The notes below the pieces were generated by a model. It was given only the letters and a program-made list of their open reading frames with translations, was not told the DNA's origin and did no database searches. From contig NZ_JNAS01000002.1 in NCBI RefSeq assembly GCF_000760115.1, forward strand, positions 248,001 through 312,000: 64,000 nucleotides of DNA, given 5' to 3'. Every line of letters begins with the position of its first letter. The stretch's first letter is position 1. Source of the stretch: Prochlorococcus marinus str. SB. Its GTDB lineage: Bacteria; Cyanobacteriota; Cyanobacteriia; PCC-6307; Cyanobiaceae. This document shows, piece by piece, positions 16,801 to 24,380 of this stretch. The translations under genes and the position numbers were made by a program.

Positions 16801-19047
16801 ATGAAAAGTCAATTGAAAACTCTTTATGGAAATGATATTGGGAATCAGTATTACAAAACAGTTAAAAAAGCAATTTCTGATATAGCCAGCGCTGTTAAAA
16901 AAGTAGAAAGTAGTAAAAAAGATAGAGAAGAAGAAATAGAAGATGATATAGCTTCACTAGAAAGCCAAGCAAATGATCTTGATGTAACAGTAAAATCTTC
17001 ATCTTCAATGACATTAAAAGATGAATTCAAGAATTTAACTCTTACAGGTGAAGAGAATAATGATGCTACGGGAAATTCTCTAGACAATATTATTACTGGA
17101 AATTCTGGTGATAATATTCTTGATGGAGGATCTGGAGATGATTCTTTAAAAGGAGGAGATGGCGATGATACCTATTATGTTGATAGCAAAGATGATCGTG
17201 TTACAGAAAAATCAGGAGAAGGGAAAGACACTGTAAAATCCTCTGTTGAGTGGTCTCTTGTTGAAACTAAATATATTGAAAATTTAACTCTTACAGGCAC
17301 ATCCCATATTAATGCTCATGGTAATGAGTTAGATAATACGATTAGAGGAAATTCTGGAGATAATAAACTTTATGGAAAAGATGGAGATGATAAGTTTTAT
17401 GGAGGAGAAGGTAATGATAAAATTTATGGCTGGAAGGGAGAAGATATCATTTATGGAGAAGATGGTGATGATTACTTAAAAGGACATTACAGCAAAGATA
17501 AATTATATGGAGGAGCAGGAGACGATACTTTATTGGGCGGAACAAGCTCCGACATGCTTGATGGAGGAGAAGGAGATGATGAATTATATGGAGAATCCAG
17601 TGCTGACAAATTATATGGTGGTAGTGGAAATGATATTTTATATGGTGGAACAAGTTCTGATGAACTCTATGGAGGAGATGATGAGGACAAGCTTTATGGT
17701 GGTAGCAGTTCTGACATTCTTTATGGAGAAGATGGAGATGATTATTTAAAGGGACACTCCAGTGCCGATAAACTTTATGGAGGTAATGGTAATGATTATT
17801 TAAGGGGAGGATCTAGTTCTGATGAACTCTATGGCGGAGCTGGAGATGACCGGTTAAAAGGAGAATCCGGCAGCGACAAAATGTATGGAGGAGATGGAGA
17901 TGATACTTATTATGTGAGCAGTAAAAGTGACAGTGTCACAGAAGAAGAGAATGAAGGAACTGATTTAATTTATTCCTCAGTTACATTTACAGCATCTAGC
18001 AATGTAGAGAATCTAACCCTTACTGGTAAAGGCAATATCTCAGGATCTGGTAATGATCTAGCTAATACGCTTACTGGAAATGATAAAGCGAACAAGCTTT
18101 ATGGCAAAAGTGGTGATGACACATTATATGGAGGAAAAGGTAACGATAGATTATATGGCTCAGAGGGAGCCGACATTCTTTATGGAGACAGCGGTAATGA
18201 TTATCTAAAAGCACATTCTGGTAATGACATTCTCTGGGGAGGTACTGGTAAAGACTGGCTAAGAGGAGGAGAGGATAATGACAAACTTTATGGAGAATCT
18301 AGTTCTGACAAGTTATATGGAGAAGATGGAGATGATGAATTATACGGAGGATCTAGTGCAGATTCTCTGTATGGAGGAGTTGGTGACGATTATTTAGATG
18401 GAGGTTCTAGTGCCGATAAACTTTATGGAGGAGTTGGTAATGACCAATTATATGGCGGATCTAGTGCTGATAAACTCTATGGTCAAGATGGGGATGATTA
18501 TTTAGAAGGTGGCACTAGTAAAGATATGCTTTCTGGAGGTAATGGTAATGATGAATTACATGGAGGAACAAGTGACGATAAACTTTATGGTGGTGCTGGA
18601 GCAGATCAATTATATGGTGATACAGGTGATGATTACCTAAAAGGACACTCTGGAGCAGATGATCTATATGGTGGGGAAGATGATGATTATCTAAGAGGCG
18701 GAGATGATGGAGATACCTTATATGGAGAAAGTGGCGATGACTTATTAAAAGGAGAAGATGGCGATGATATTTTGTATGGTGGTTTAGGTAAAGATGATCT
18801 TTATGGTGGTAGTGGAAATGATGTTTTTGTATTAACTCCAGGAAGTGGTTACGACAGAATTAGAGATTTTGAAGAAGGAGATAAAGTAAATTTAAATGGT
18901 ATTGATAATAATCAACTCGGAGTTTTTGACAGTGGCAAAAATCTTAAGGTCTATACAGATGAAAATAAAAGTGATTTGTTGGCAATAGTTTATGGCTACA
19001 ATTTATCGGATTTAAATGGTGTAGGTATAACAGATATTCTTGTTTAA
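13855..19047 (+). CDS. giant RTX protein with Ig-like repeats and beta-propeller
   Basis: A 1,730-residue protein. Residues 1-50 are half of an Ig-like repeat. Residues 60-475 hold at least six SBBP-type beta-propeller blades (such as NIYIGGYTNGNLDD and YVTGSTEGNLNG). Residues 480-805 hold further Ig-like repeats. A linker of about 250 residues includes a charged coiled coil (SSKKDREEEIEDDIASLESQ). From about 1060 to 1690 there are dozens of calcium-binding nonapeptides of the GGxGDDxLYGG type. The end, VFVLTPGSGYDRIRDFEEGDKVNL, is typical of type I secreted proteins. It is probably exported to the cell surface or medium. There is no N-terminal signal peptide and no transporter nearby. The first codons read TNVNDG, a usual linker phrase, so the 5' end may be truncated. 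Confidence 0.85.
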   Translation: MTNVNDGSAEFSISGTAEVGNTLSISVDTADPDGTGNLSYSWQTSSDNFNSLGVGTNSKLNLENVNIFGSGLDDYVYDITTGENGNVYVSGTTRGSFDGHINKGDLLTRGFISKIDKDGERIWTKFIETEEIEINSNTHVSSLAIARGLDGSIYVGGSARGKLDGYSPIGSYGYLQKYDKDGNKVWTQIFNSTSTGVNNINIGRDGSVYVDGYTYGDLVDRKTNEWSRAVFIAKYDNEGNQNWIKLLNSPDKSDVVSDSVISKDGNLYVTGSTEGNLNGEINKGSRDIFISKIDQTGDLVWTRLSGTVTADEASSITLDDEENIYIGGYTNGNLDDKSKIGPLGQPDAFLIKYDEDGRKLWTNIFGADSIYSDDSLHSLVFSKDGNIYGAGTTQFETFGNSNIFIKSFDKDGVQNWSELYGHNYTFAGNQVKSLVFNNNKSYLIGNTRLNPNGSDGTFVGKENIGGYDSFLIQFTNPSFVQEVSTSNTYTVLSKDEGQFIKAVISYEDAQGFDETVTTSSSSIPYVDDGDASFSIVGTAVVGNTLSISKDSKDPDGTGTLSYSWQISSDDSTWSVVGTDSTYEVSGSDEGKSIKAVISYQDAQGFDEAVITSTSAIPILNNGIAEFSISGNAEVGNTLSISVDTADPDGTGNLSYSWQTSLDNSIWSVVGADSTYTVGAIEEGKSLRAVISYEDDQGFDELVITSSSIVSAIKNDGEAVFSLDGTKEVSYILNISEDEADPDGTGSLSYQWQSSLDGNSWTNESEESYYHIKYDDSDKYIRALVSYEDDQGFSGSVTTDSIHIEKHSIQSSIESLEEELEDVTYYSDLDITGYRHRFGSSSGDTMRSSDGFEIIWGLKGNDYLEADGSGYTDEQILLGGSGNDTYEIDNGAYGATVIYEAPNHGSKDKIYLGSNYYYYGIFGTIDKKHLFATDGGHGLIIMDALENKGIEKINIGGNEYSSSSFLRKMKSFPGYLGNVSWSQMKSQLKTLYGNDIGNQYYKTVKKAISDIASAVKKVESSKKDREEEIEDDIASLESQANDLDVTVKSSSSMTLKDEFKNLTLTGEENNDATGNSLDNIITGNSGDNILDGGSGDDSLKGGDGDDTYYVDSKDDRVTEKSGEGKDTVKSSVEWSLVETKYIENLTLTGTSHINAHGNELDNTIRGNSGDNKLYGKDGDDKFYGGEGNDKIYGWKGEDIIYGEDGDDYLKGHYSKDKLYGGAGDDTLLGGTSSDMLDGGEGDDELYGESSADKLYGGSGNDILYGGTSSDELYGGDDEDKLYGGSSSDILYGEDGDDYLKGHSSADKLYGGNGNDYLRGGSSSDELYGGAGDDRLKGESGSDKMYGGDGDDTYYVSSKSDSVTEEENEGTDLIYSSVTFTASSNVENLTLTGKGNISGSGNDLANTLTGNDKANKLYGKSGDDTLYGGKGNDRLYGSEGADILYGDSGNDYLKAHSGNDILWGGTGKDWLRGGEDNDKLYGESSSDKLYGEDGDDELYGGSSADSLYGGVGDDYLDGGSSADKLYGGVGNDQLYGGSSADKLYGQDGDDYLEGGTSKDMLSGGNGNDELHGGTSDDKLYGGAGADQLYGDTGDDYLKGHSGADDLYGGEDDDYLRGGDDGDTLYGESGDDLLKGEDGDDILYGGLGKDDLYGGSGNDVFVLTPGSGYDRIRDFEEGDKVNLNGIDNNQLGVFDSGKNLKVYTDENKSDLLAIVYGYNLSDLNGVGITDILV
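13879..13990 (+). repeat. 112-bp coding repeat in the RTX gene, copy 1
   Basis: Identical to 15724-15835 except for one base. Both encode the first half of the Ig-like repeat (AEFSISGTAEVGNTLSISVD and onwards). The near-identity compared with the diverged neighbouring repeats points to a recent duplication or gene conversion. Confidence 0.9.
15724..15835 (+). repeat. 112-bp coding repeat in the RTX gene, copy 2
   Basis: Partner of 13879-13990, 1,845 bp away with one mismatch, in an otherwise complete Ig-like repeat. Recombination between the two copies would remove the beta-propeller region in frame (1,845 is a multiple of 3). Confidence 0.9.
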
Positions 19048-19220
19048 ATTAAAGATGGATCAATATCTGATTTTATTTTTTGATTTGGATAGAGACTTTT
19101 AGATAAGGTTACTGAGTCAAAATGGCATTTATAAAGGGGCGAGCTAACCTCCAAAGTTATCCAAAGCTATACAAATCCTCGCCCATTCCGCGCCCGCAGA
19201 GATTTTAAGACAAATGAGAA
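19048..19220. other. gap after the RTX gene
   Basis: No gene. It has an imperfect dyad, GGGGCGAG near 19136 and CTCGCCC near 19178, around a repeated TCCAAAG. This may be a weak terminator. The 43-bp block shared with 28914-28956 begins at 19221. Confidence 0.35.
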
Positions 19221-19227
19221 ATAAAAA

Positions 19228-19247
19228 AGCGAGTTGGGAGACTCGCT
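19228..19247 (-). terminator. tRNA-Pro-type terminator, copy A
   Basis: AGCGAGT/ACTCGCT hairpin followed on the minus strand by a run of T. It lies inside the 43-bp block 19221-19263 that is repeated exactly at 28914-28956, each copy beside a tRNA-Pro 3' fragment. It looks like the native terminator of a tRNA-Pro gene carried along with the att site. Confidence 0.65.
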
Positions 19248-19269
19248 AGTATGACTTGGTTTTTAAGAG

Positions 19270-19315
19270 TCGGGGCGACAGGATTCGAACCTGCGACCTA
19301 GTGCTCCCAAAGCAC
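19270..19315 (-). repeat. tRNA-Pro(TGG) 3' fragment, att site A
   Basis: On the minus strand this reads as the anticodon arm (TTTGGGA, anticodon TGG), the T-arm with TTCGAAT and the acceptor 3' strand CGCCCCG of a proline tRNA. No 5' half is present, so it is not a working tRNA. The 46 bp are identical at 20790-20835 and 28963-29008. It borders cassette 1 on the left. Confidence 0.88.
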
Positions 19316-19600
19316 TTGTATGTAACTTTGAGAAAAATATAAGAATATTGATTATAACTAAGGTTTTCTATTGTGTTGGAATGTTTCTGAGTCTCAAATT
19401 CATGCCTTGCGATCGCATGAATTCGCATGAGATCGTCACTTAGCTACCCCTCTAGCTACCCCTTTTACACCCGAGTGCCTTCTTGTAGTTATCACCCCAA
19501 AAAATAATTGATAGTCGCTATTGAATTCCAAGAAGAAAGAATTAATGCTTTGGAAGGTAAAAGAATTATTGAAATAGAGGCTGAGTGAAGTTTTCTTTTT
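19316..19600. other. right arm of att site A
   Basis: No gene. It holds TAGCTACCCCTCTAGCTACC at 19441-19460, a pair of AGCTACC at a 12-bp period, exactly 125 bp from the core, followed 13 bp later by AGTGCCTTC. The same layout lies right of site B at 20961. Diverged but alignable sequence (ATAACTA, TGAGTCTCAA) fills the space between core and arm at both sites. Confidence 0.6.
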
Positions 19601-19601
19601 A

Positions 19602-19753
19602 AATAATAATCATGAATATGATTTTCATTATCAAAATATTATTTAAAAGGTTTGTTATTGTTTTGCTAAATAATATTCATGAACATGATTATCATTTTTA
19701 AAGTTTGTTAAATAATATATTTCTTTATTAAATAAAAATGATAATCGTTTTTT
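19602..19753 (+). promoter_or_regulatory. three Fur/Zur-like boxes before the metal cassette genes
   Basis: TGATTTTCATTATCA at 19619-19633, TGATTATCA at 19686-19694 and TGATAATCG at 19739-19747 resemble the 7-1-7 inverted repeat TGATAAT-n-ATTATCA bound by Fur-family repressors, including cyanobacterial Zur. The first two lie in a diverged direct repeat of about 30 bp. They precede a cysteine-rich peptide and a HupE-type protein, so metal-dependent repression is likely. Zur rather than Fur is an inference from that content. Confidence 0.55.
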
Positions 19754-19839
19754 ATTTTTATTTTATAAAATTTATAAATTATTACTAGCATTGACTTTTA
19801 GTGATATATTGTTTATATTTAGAAATAAATTTTTAAATT

Positions 19840-19977
19840 ATGGTTATTACTTTTACAAAACATTTATTAACAGATACTTTGATTTTAAACGAGAAAGAAG
19901 TTTGTCCAGGTTGTGGTTGTGTTTGTCCTTGCGAATGTACAGATTGTGAAGAATGTTCACCATGCAAAGATCATTAA
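19840..19977 (+). CDS. metallothionein-like cysteine-rich peptide
   Basis: A 45-residue peptide with nine cysteines between residues 22 and 42 in the pattern CPGCGCVCPCECTDC then EECSPC, and a single His at the end. Such density of Cys-x-Cys and Cys-x2-Cys pairs is typical of metallothioneins, which bind zinc, copper or cadmium in the cytoplasm. The first 20 residues are hydrophobic/polar without cysteine. It lies under three Fur/Zur-like boxes and 13 bp upstream of the HupE gene, so the two probably share a transcript. It could instead be a metal chaperone. Confidence 0.7.
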   Translation: MVITFTKHLLTDTLILNEKEVCPGCGCVCPCECTDCEECSPCKDH

Positions 19978-19990
19978 TTTAAATAGAAAA

Positions 19991-20623
19991 ATGAATTCTA
20001 AAAATTTTTTTCATAAGAACTTAAAAGTCTCTTTAATAATCTTCCCTGTATATTTGTTTTTTATTAGTATCTATAATCCAGTATTTGCTCATCATCCATT
20101 TGGTATGGGTGAGAGTTCCACATTAACTTCCTGGCAGGGATTTATCAGTGGTATTGGTCATCCCTTATTAGGTCCAGACCATCTCCTTTTTATTTTGGCA
20201 ATAAGTCTTATTGGATTGAGATTCCCAAAAAAATGGATATTACCTTTATTAGGTTTTGGTTTAATTGGAAGTGCTATTGCGCAAATTTTGTCATTGCCAG
20301 AATTTATGATTCCCTACGCAGAAGCATTAGTATCTTTAAGCTTAGTTTTAGAAAGTTTGATAATTTTGGGCTATTTACCTAGCTCATTACTTTTACCCAT
20401 GATCTCTTTGCATGGTTACTTGATAGGAGGTGCAATTGTTGGTGCTGAGCAAAGTCCTCTATTAAGTTACTTTTTAGGAATATTTATAGGGCAAGGATCT
20501 TTGCTCTTAATAGTCCTATACTTATCAGAGCATATTGGAAAAATTTTAAAGAATAAAAATTTGGTTTCGGGAATTTTAATTGGTATTGGAGCAGCCTTTT
20601 CATGGGTTGCACTTATTGACTAA
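19991..20623 (+). CDS. HupE/UreJ family membrane protein
   Basis: A 210-residue protein with a signal or first membrane segment, then HHPFG and the family motif SGIGHPLLGPDHLLFILAISL, and about six further hydrophobic helices. A second conserved His lies in ISLHGYLIGG. HupE/UreJ proteins are linked to nickel or cobalt uptake; the His-rich motif fits a metal-handling role. The ATG at 19991 was chosen because a longer frame would overlap the upstream peptide gene. Metal-box promoter and metallothionein neighbour suggest scarce-metal import, with the exact metal open. Confidence 0.78.
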   Translation: MNSKNFFHKNLKVSLIIFPVYLFFISIYNPVFAHHPFGMGESSTLTSWQGFISGIGHPLLGPDHLLFILAISLIGLRFPKKWILPLLGFGLIGSAIAQILSLPEFMIPYAEALVSLSLVLESLIILGYLPSSLLLPMISLHGYLIGGAIVGAEQSPLLSYFLGIFIGQGSLLLIVLYLSEHIGKILKNKNLVSGILIGIGAAFSWVALID

Positions 20624-20789
20624 TAAGTGTTCTAAAATTTTTGGGGAACAACCTAATTGATGGAATTGTCAATAATAGGCACTAGATAAGTAAGTGACGA
20701 TCGCAACAACTGTATCCTAGCTACCCCTCTAGCTACCTTTTCGCAATATGAGACGAGTTATATTATTTCTAATCTATTGGTATGACTGA
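20624..20789. other. left arm of att site B
   Basis: No gene. TAGCTACCCCTCTAGCTACC at 20718-20737 is identical to the arm right of site A. TTTCGCAATATGAGAC at 20739-20754 is repeated left of site C at 28890-28905. The arm ends 52 bp before the tRNA-Pro core. Confidence 0.6.
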
Positions 20790-20835
20790 TCGGGGCGACA
20801 GGATTCGAACCTGCGACCTAGTGCTCCCAAAGCAC
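20790..20835 (-). repeat. tRNA-Pro(TGG) 3' fragment, att site B
   Basis: Identical to sites A and C over 46 bp. It is the only one with arm repeats on both sides, as expected at the junction of two tandem insertions or in a circular attP form. It separates cassette 1 from cassette 2. Confidence 0.88.
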
Positions 20836-21060
20836 TCGATCTATCATACGTAAAAACTCAATATTTCCTTACTATAACTAGGGTATAGGTAAGTGGTGCG
20901 AGTGGGTTTGAGTCTCAATATTGTAAAAGTATATAGTTCTACATACAAGGTATATAGCCTCAGCTACCCCTACAGCTACCCCGTGATCGACCTAGTGCCT
21001 TCCATGAAATATGTCTCCAAGATTCAAGGCGATAGATCATTGGAGACAATCTAAAAATAA
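20836..21060. other. right arm of att site B
   Basis: No gene. CAGCTACCCCTACAGCTACC at 20961-20980 lies 125 bp from the core, the same spacing as right of site A, followed 13 bp later by AGTGCCTTC. The matching spacing makes common origin of the two arms very likely. Confidence 0.6.
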
Positions 21061-21067
21061 GTAAAAA

Positions 21068-21097
21068 GGTTTAAGGGGAAATTAAAAAGGAAATAAG
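21068..21097 (+). promoter_or_regulatory. candidate Pho box upstream of phoB
   Basis: GGTTTAAG, AAATTAAA and GAAATAAG start exactly 11 bp apart. Cyanobacterial Pho boxes are 8-bp direct repeats (CTTAACCT or its complement) with 3-bp spacers, giving that period. Only the first unit is a close match, so this is a candidate; it would mean PhoB controls its own operon. Confidence 0.4.
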
Positions 21098-21190
21098 ATT
21101 AAATAAAAAATAAGTATTGAATGTAAAGTAAATATGAAATAATTACATCAAATAAATTTGATAATATAAAATTAATTTGTTGGGTTTTAA

Positions 21191-21919
21191 ATGGCTATTA
21201 AAGATCATAAAAGTTTGCAAGACTCAAAAATTCTTCTTGTAGAGGATGATAAGAGTATTAGGCTGACAGTCAGTGAGACATTGAATAGTGAAGGTTTTAG
21301 AGTATTAAGTTTCAAAGATGGTTTAATTGCATTAGATTTTATTACTAATGATTATAAAAATGATGTTGACCTAATAATTCTCGATTTAATGTTGCCAGGG
21401 TTAAATGGATTAGAGTTATGCAGAAAAATAAGAAATGAAGAAAATTATACACCCATACTAATTTTGAGTGCTAAAGATAATGAATCAGACAGGGTTCTTG
21501 GTTTAGAGGTTGGTGCAGATGATTATTTAACAAAACCTTTTGGTTTAAATGAATTAATTGCTAGATCAAGAGCCTTAATAAGAAGATCTAAACGTAATAA
21601 AAAAAATATAGAAAACTCAAAAACCGTCATAGAGTTTAATCATATAAAAATGTTTCTGGAAGAATGTAGGGTAACTTCTTTCGATAGAGAAATAACATTA
21701 TCTCCAAAAGAATTTAAATTATTAGAATTATTTATGAAAAATCCAAAAAGGGTATGGTCAAGAGATTTAATACTTGAAAAAATATGGGAAATTGACTTTA
21801 TCGGTGATACTAAAACTGTAGATGTTCATGTTAGGTGGCTCAGAGAGAAATTAGAAGAAGATCCCTCAGCCCCAAAGTTTCTTAAAACTGTTAGAGGTTT
21901 TGGATATAAGTTCGGATGA
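21191..21919 (+). CDS. phoB: phosphate-starvation response regulator PhoB
   Basis: An OmpR-type regulator of 242 residues. The receiver domain (about residues 12-130) has the acidic pair EDD, the phospho-acceptor Asp in LIILDLMLPGLNG, and KPF. The winged-helix DNA-binding domain (about 145-240) has LSPKEFKLLELF and VDVHVRWLREKLEEDPSAPKFLKTVRGFGY. It should bind Pho boxes and turn on pstS and related genes when phosphate is low. It overlaps phoR by 4 bp (ATGA). The PhoB name rests on partner and pstS linkage. Confidence 0.88.
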   Translation: MAIKDHKSLQDSKILLVEDDKSIRLTVSETLNSEGFRVLSFKDGLIALDFITNDYKNDVDLIILDLMLPGLNGLELCRKIRNEENYTPILILSAKDNESDRVLGLEVGADDYLTKPFGLNELIARSRALIRRSKRNKKNIENSKTVIEFNHIKMFLEECRVTSFDREITLSPKEFKLLELFMKNPKRVWSRDLILEKIWEIDFIGDTKTVDVHVRWLREKLEEDPSAPKFLKTVRGFGYKFG

Positions 21920-23073
21920 GAATGAAAACGCTACAAGAGTTATTAACTTTCTTTTATGAGAAAGGGAAAGCCAAGGTTAAAGGATTTTCAAAAAATAATA
22001 AAAATATTGAATTAACTAAAAATAAGAACCAACAAATTTTTGATTTTCCATTTGATAAAGTTAAACCACACCAACTTTTATCTTGGTTAGATTATTCATC
22101 TCAAGGATGGATAATTTTGTCTTCTGATCTAACAATAAAATTTATCAATCAGAAAGGTTTATCTCTAATTAAGTTTATTAAATATAAAGATGTTATTGGA
22201 AAAGCAATTAATGATATTAATGATCTCGAAGTACTAAGAAATAAGATTTTATATTCAAGAAAAAAAGATTTCCCAATCAGCCTAGATTGCACTATTTCGG
22301 GGGAACCCATTTCTGTAAATATTGTTAGAGCAAGGAAAAAAAATTATTTAATATTGTTGGAGAGTAAATTATCAATTGAATCCATAAAAAAAAGACAGAA
22401 TCAATTAATCAATGATGTGTCTCATGAACTGAAAACACCTCTTACATCTCTTATTTTGATAGGCGAAAGATTGGAAGCAGTAGTATCAAAGAAAGATAGA
22501 TATCTTGTTAAAAGACTTAAGAAAGAATCTAAAAGATTAAGAAAAATGGTGGAGGAGACTTTAGAGCTTTCTAAGCTAGAAAGTACTGAGACTTTTAATA
22601 AAAACAAAAAAATATCTATTTCAGATTTGATTATGGAATCTTGGCAAACCTTAAAACCGCTTGCAGAAAAAAAAGATATAAAAATAAATTTATTTATACC
22701 AACAAAATATTATATATCTGGTGATATCGAAAATTTAAAAAGAGCTTTCATAAACATTTTAGATAATTCTATTCGTTACTCCCCAGTTAATGAAGAAATT
22801 CAAATTGAAATTTTTAAGAGAGATAGCTCTGTTGTTATCAGAGTTAGAGATAAAGGCATTGGACTAGAGGGAAATGAATCTAATGATATTTTTTCTCGTT
22901 TTTATCGTGGGGATCCATCAAGGACTAAATTTAATAAAAGTGGTAGCGGTTTAGGTCTTTCAATAACAAAAAAAATAATCAATAACAATAAAGGTTTTAT
23001 TAAAGCTTTTAATCATAAGGATGGTGGAGCAATTTTTGAAACTATCTTTCCTTGTCTTAATACAGATTTATAG
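21916..23073 (+). CDS. phoR: phosphate sensor histidine kinase PhoR
   Basis: A 385-residue kinase with a PAS-like region around residues 55-140, the H box SHELKTPLTSL, the N box NILDNSIRYSP, and ATP-lid motifs DKGIGLEGN and GSGLGLSITKKI. It shows no transmembrane helix, unlike enterobacterial PhoR; the cyanobacterial form is often attached through an amphipathic N-terminus. It would phosphorylate PhoB. The ATGA overlap with phoB supports equal translation of the pair. Confidence 0.88.
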   Translation: MRMKTLQELLTFFYEKGKAKVKGFSKNNKNIELTKNKNQQIFDFPFDKVKPHQLLSWLDYSSQGWIILSSDLTIKFINQKGLSLIKFIKYKDVIGKAINDINDLEVLRNKILYSRKKDFPISLDCTISGEPISVNIVRARKKNYLILLESKLSIESIKKRQNQLINDVSHELKTPLTSLILIGERLEAVVSKKDRYLVKRLKKESKRLRKMVEETLELSKLESTETFNKNKKISISDLIMESWQTLKPLAEKKDIKINLFIPTKYYISGDIENLKRAFINILDNSIRYSPVNEEIQIEIFKRDSSVVIRVRDKGIGLEGNESNDIFSRFYRGDPSRTKFNKSGSGLGLSITKKIINNNKGFIKAFNHKDGGAIFETIFPCLNTDL

Positions 23074-23246
23074 GATGGTAAGAATAAAAAACAAATAGAG
23101 AATTTTAAAGAGAGTTTACACATCTCTTAAATTAAAAAAAAATTGTTTACGTATTTTGAGATTTTTTTGTATAAAAGTTAAAAATTAATCTATTTTTATT
23201 CTCAAATATTTTTAAATCCAGACGAAAAAAGCTCTAATCAAGATTT

Positions 23247-23287
23247 AGTTTAAGAGAGGGTTAAGAACTAATTAATTAAAAGATAAA
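23247..23287 (+). promoter_or_regulatory. candidate Pho box upstream of pstS
   Basis: AGTTTAAG at 23247, GGGTTAAG at 23258, TAATTAAT at 23269 and AAGATAAA at 23280 have the 11-bp period of Pho boxes. The first two are close to the AGGTTAAG form; the others are degenerate. They lie about 70-110 bp before pstS. PhoB binding is inferred. Confidence 0.45.
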
Positions 23288-23358
23288 CTTTTAATTAAAG
23301 AGTATTTGTGTTCAAATTAAGTGCTATAAATATCATGTCTATCATTTGATTATTCAAA

Positions 23359-24333
23359 ATGAAATTAGCTAAAAAAGTCTTTTTACTAGCTTCAACAATG
23401 ACTCTGGTTGCTTCTTGCGGAACCTCAACTTCTTCAGTGAGGTTAAGTGGTGCTGGAGCATCTTTCCCTGCCAAGATTTATACTAGATGGTTCAAAGATT
23501 TATCAAATGATGGAGGTCCAAAAGTAAATTATCAAGCTGTTGGTTCTGGTTCTGGAAGAAAAGCATTTATTGATGAGACTGTAAACTTTGGTGCTTCTGA
23601 CGATCCTATGAAAGATAAAGATATTGCAAAAGTTACTAGAGGTTTAGTTCAGATCCCTATGGTTGGTGGAACTATTGCTTTTGGATATAACTACGATTGC
23701 GATTTGAAACTTAGCCAAGAACAAGCAGTCCAAGTAGCTATGGGTATGATACAAGATTGGCAAGAACTTGGATGTGCACCTGGAAAATTGACTTGGACTC
23801 ATCGTTCTGATGGTTCAGGTACAACTAAAGCTTTCACAAACTCTATGGAAGCGTTTTCAAAAACCTGGACTTTAGGTACTGGTAAATCAGTTAAGTGGCC
23901 AGCAGGTGTTGGTGCTAAGGGTAATTCTGGTGTTGCAGGTGTTATTCAAAATACTCTTGGTGCAATTGGTTATGTTAACCAGTCCTACATTAAAGGTAAT
24001 GTCAAAGCTGCTGCACTTCAGAATCTTTCTGGAGAATATGTAAAGCCTACTGTTGAGGCAGGAGCTAAGGCTCTTAATGGTATTACTTTAGATGAAAATC
24101 TTGCTGGTAAAAATCCTAATCCAACAGCGAAAGGAGCATATCCTATAGCTTCATTAACATGGATACTTGCTTATGAAGAGGGTAATGGTAGAAACACTAA
24201 AGCTATCAAAGAAGCCTTTAATACATTGTTAAGTGATGAGTATCAAGATAAAGCACCATCACTAGGATTTGTTCCTTTGAAAGGCGATATTCTTGAGAAA
24301 TCAAGAGCTGCTGTAAAAAGAATCGGTAAATAA
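23359..24333 (+). CDS. pstS: phosphate-binding protein PstS of the ABC transporter
   Basis: PstS captures phosphate in the periplasm and passes it to PstCAB. The 324-residue protein starts with a lipoprotein-type signal (MKLAKKVFLLASTMTLVASC, Cys near residue 20). It has the phosphate-binding loops SGAGASFPAKIYTRW, GSGSGRKAFI, NFGASDDPM and THRSDGSGTTKAFT. The pstCAB genes are not in the window, so this copy serves a transporter encoded elsewhere. It is the third gene of the cassette and ends in a strong terminator. Confidence 0.95.
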   Translation: MKLAKKVFLLASTMTLVASCGTSTSSVRLSGAGASFPAKIYTRWFKDLSNDGGPKVNYQAVGSGSGRKAFIDETVNFGASDDPMKDKDIAKVTRGLVQIPMVGGTIAFGYNYDCDLKLSQEQAVQVAMGMIQDWQELGCAPGKLTWTHRSDGSGTTKAFTNSMEAFSKTWTLGTGKSVKWPAGVGAKGNSGVAGVIQNTLGAIGYVNQSYIKGNVKAAALQNLSGEYVKPTVEAGAKALNGITLDENLAGKNPNPTAKGAYPIASLTWILAYEEGNGRNTKAIKEAFNTLLSDEYQDKAPSLGFVPLKGDILEKSRAAVKRIGK

Positions 24334-24350
24334 ATCGTAAGACAATATTT

Positions 24351-24380
24351 AAAAGGAGGAATTTATTTCCTCCTTTTTTT
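24351..24380. terminator. bidirectional terminator between pstS and chrA
   Basis: AAAAGGAGGAA and TTCCTCCTTTT form a long stem with T runs on both strands, between the convergent pstS and chrA stops. Confidence 0.88.

Noticed and set aside
17447-17749. Open frames on both strands inside the RTX repeats
   Set aside because: They are by-products of the Gly/Asp-rich repeat codons and have biased, low-complexity translations rich in His or Met.
17050-18850. CRISPR-like or satellite repeat array
   Set aside because: The short repeats code for calcium-binding RTX nonapeptides in one open frame and vary at third positions; there are no constant spacers.
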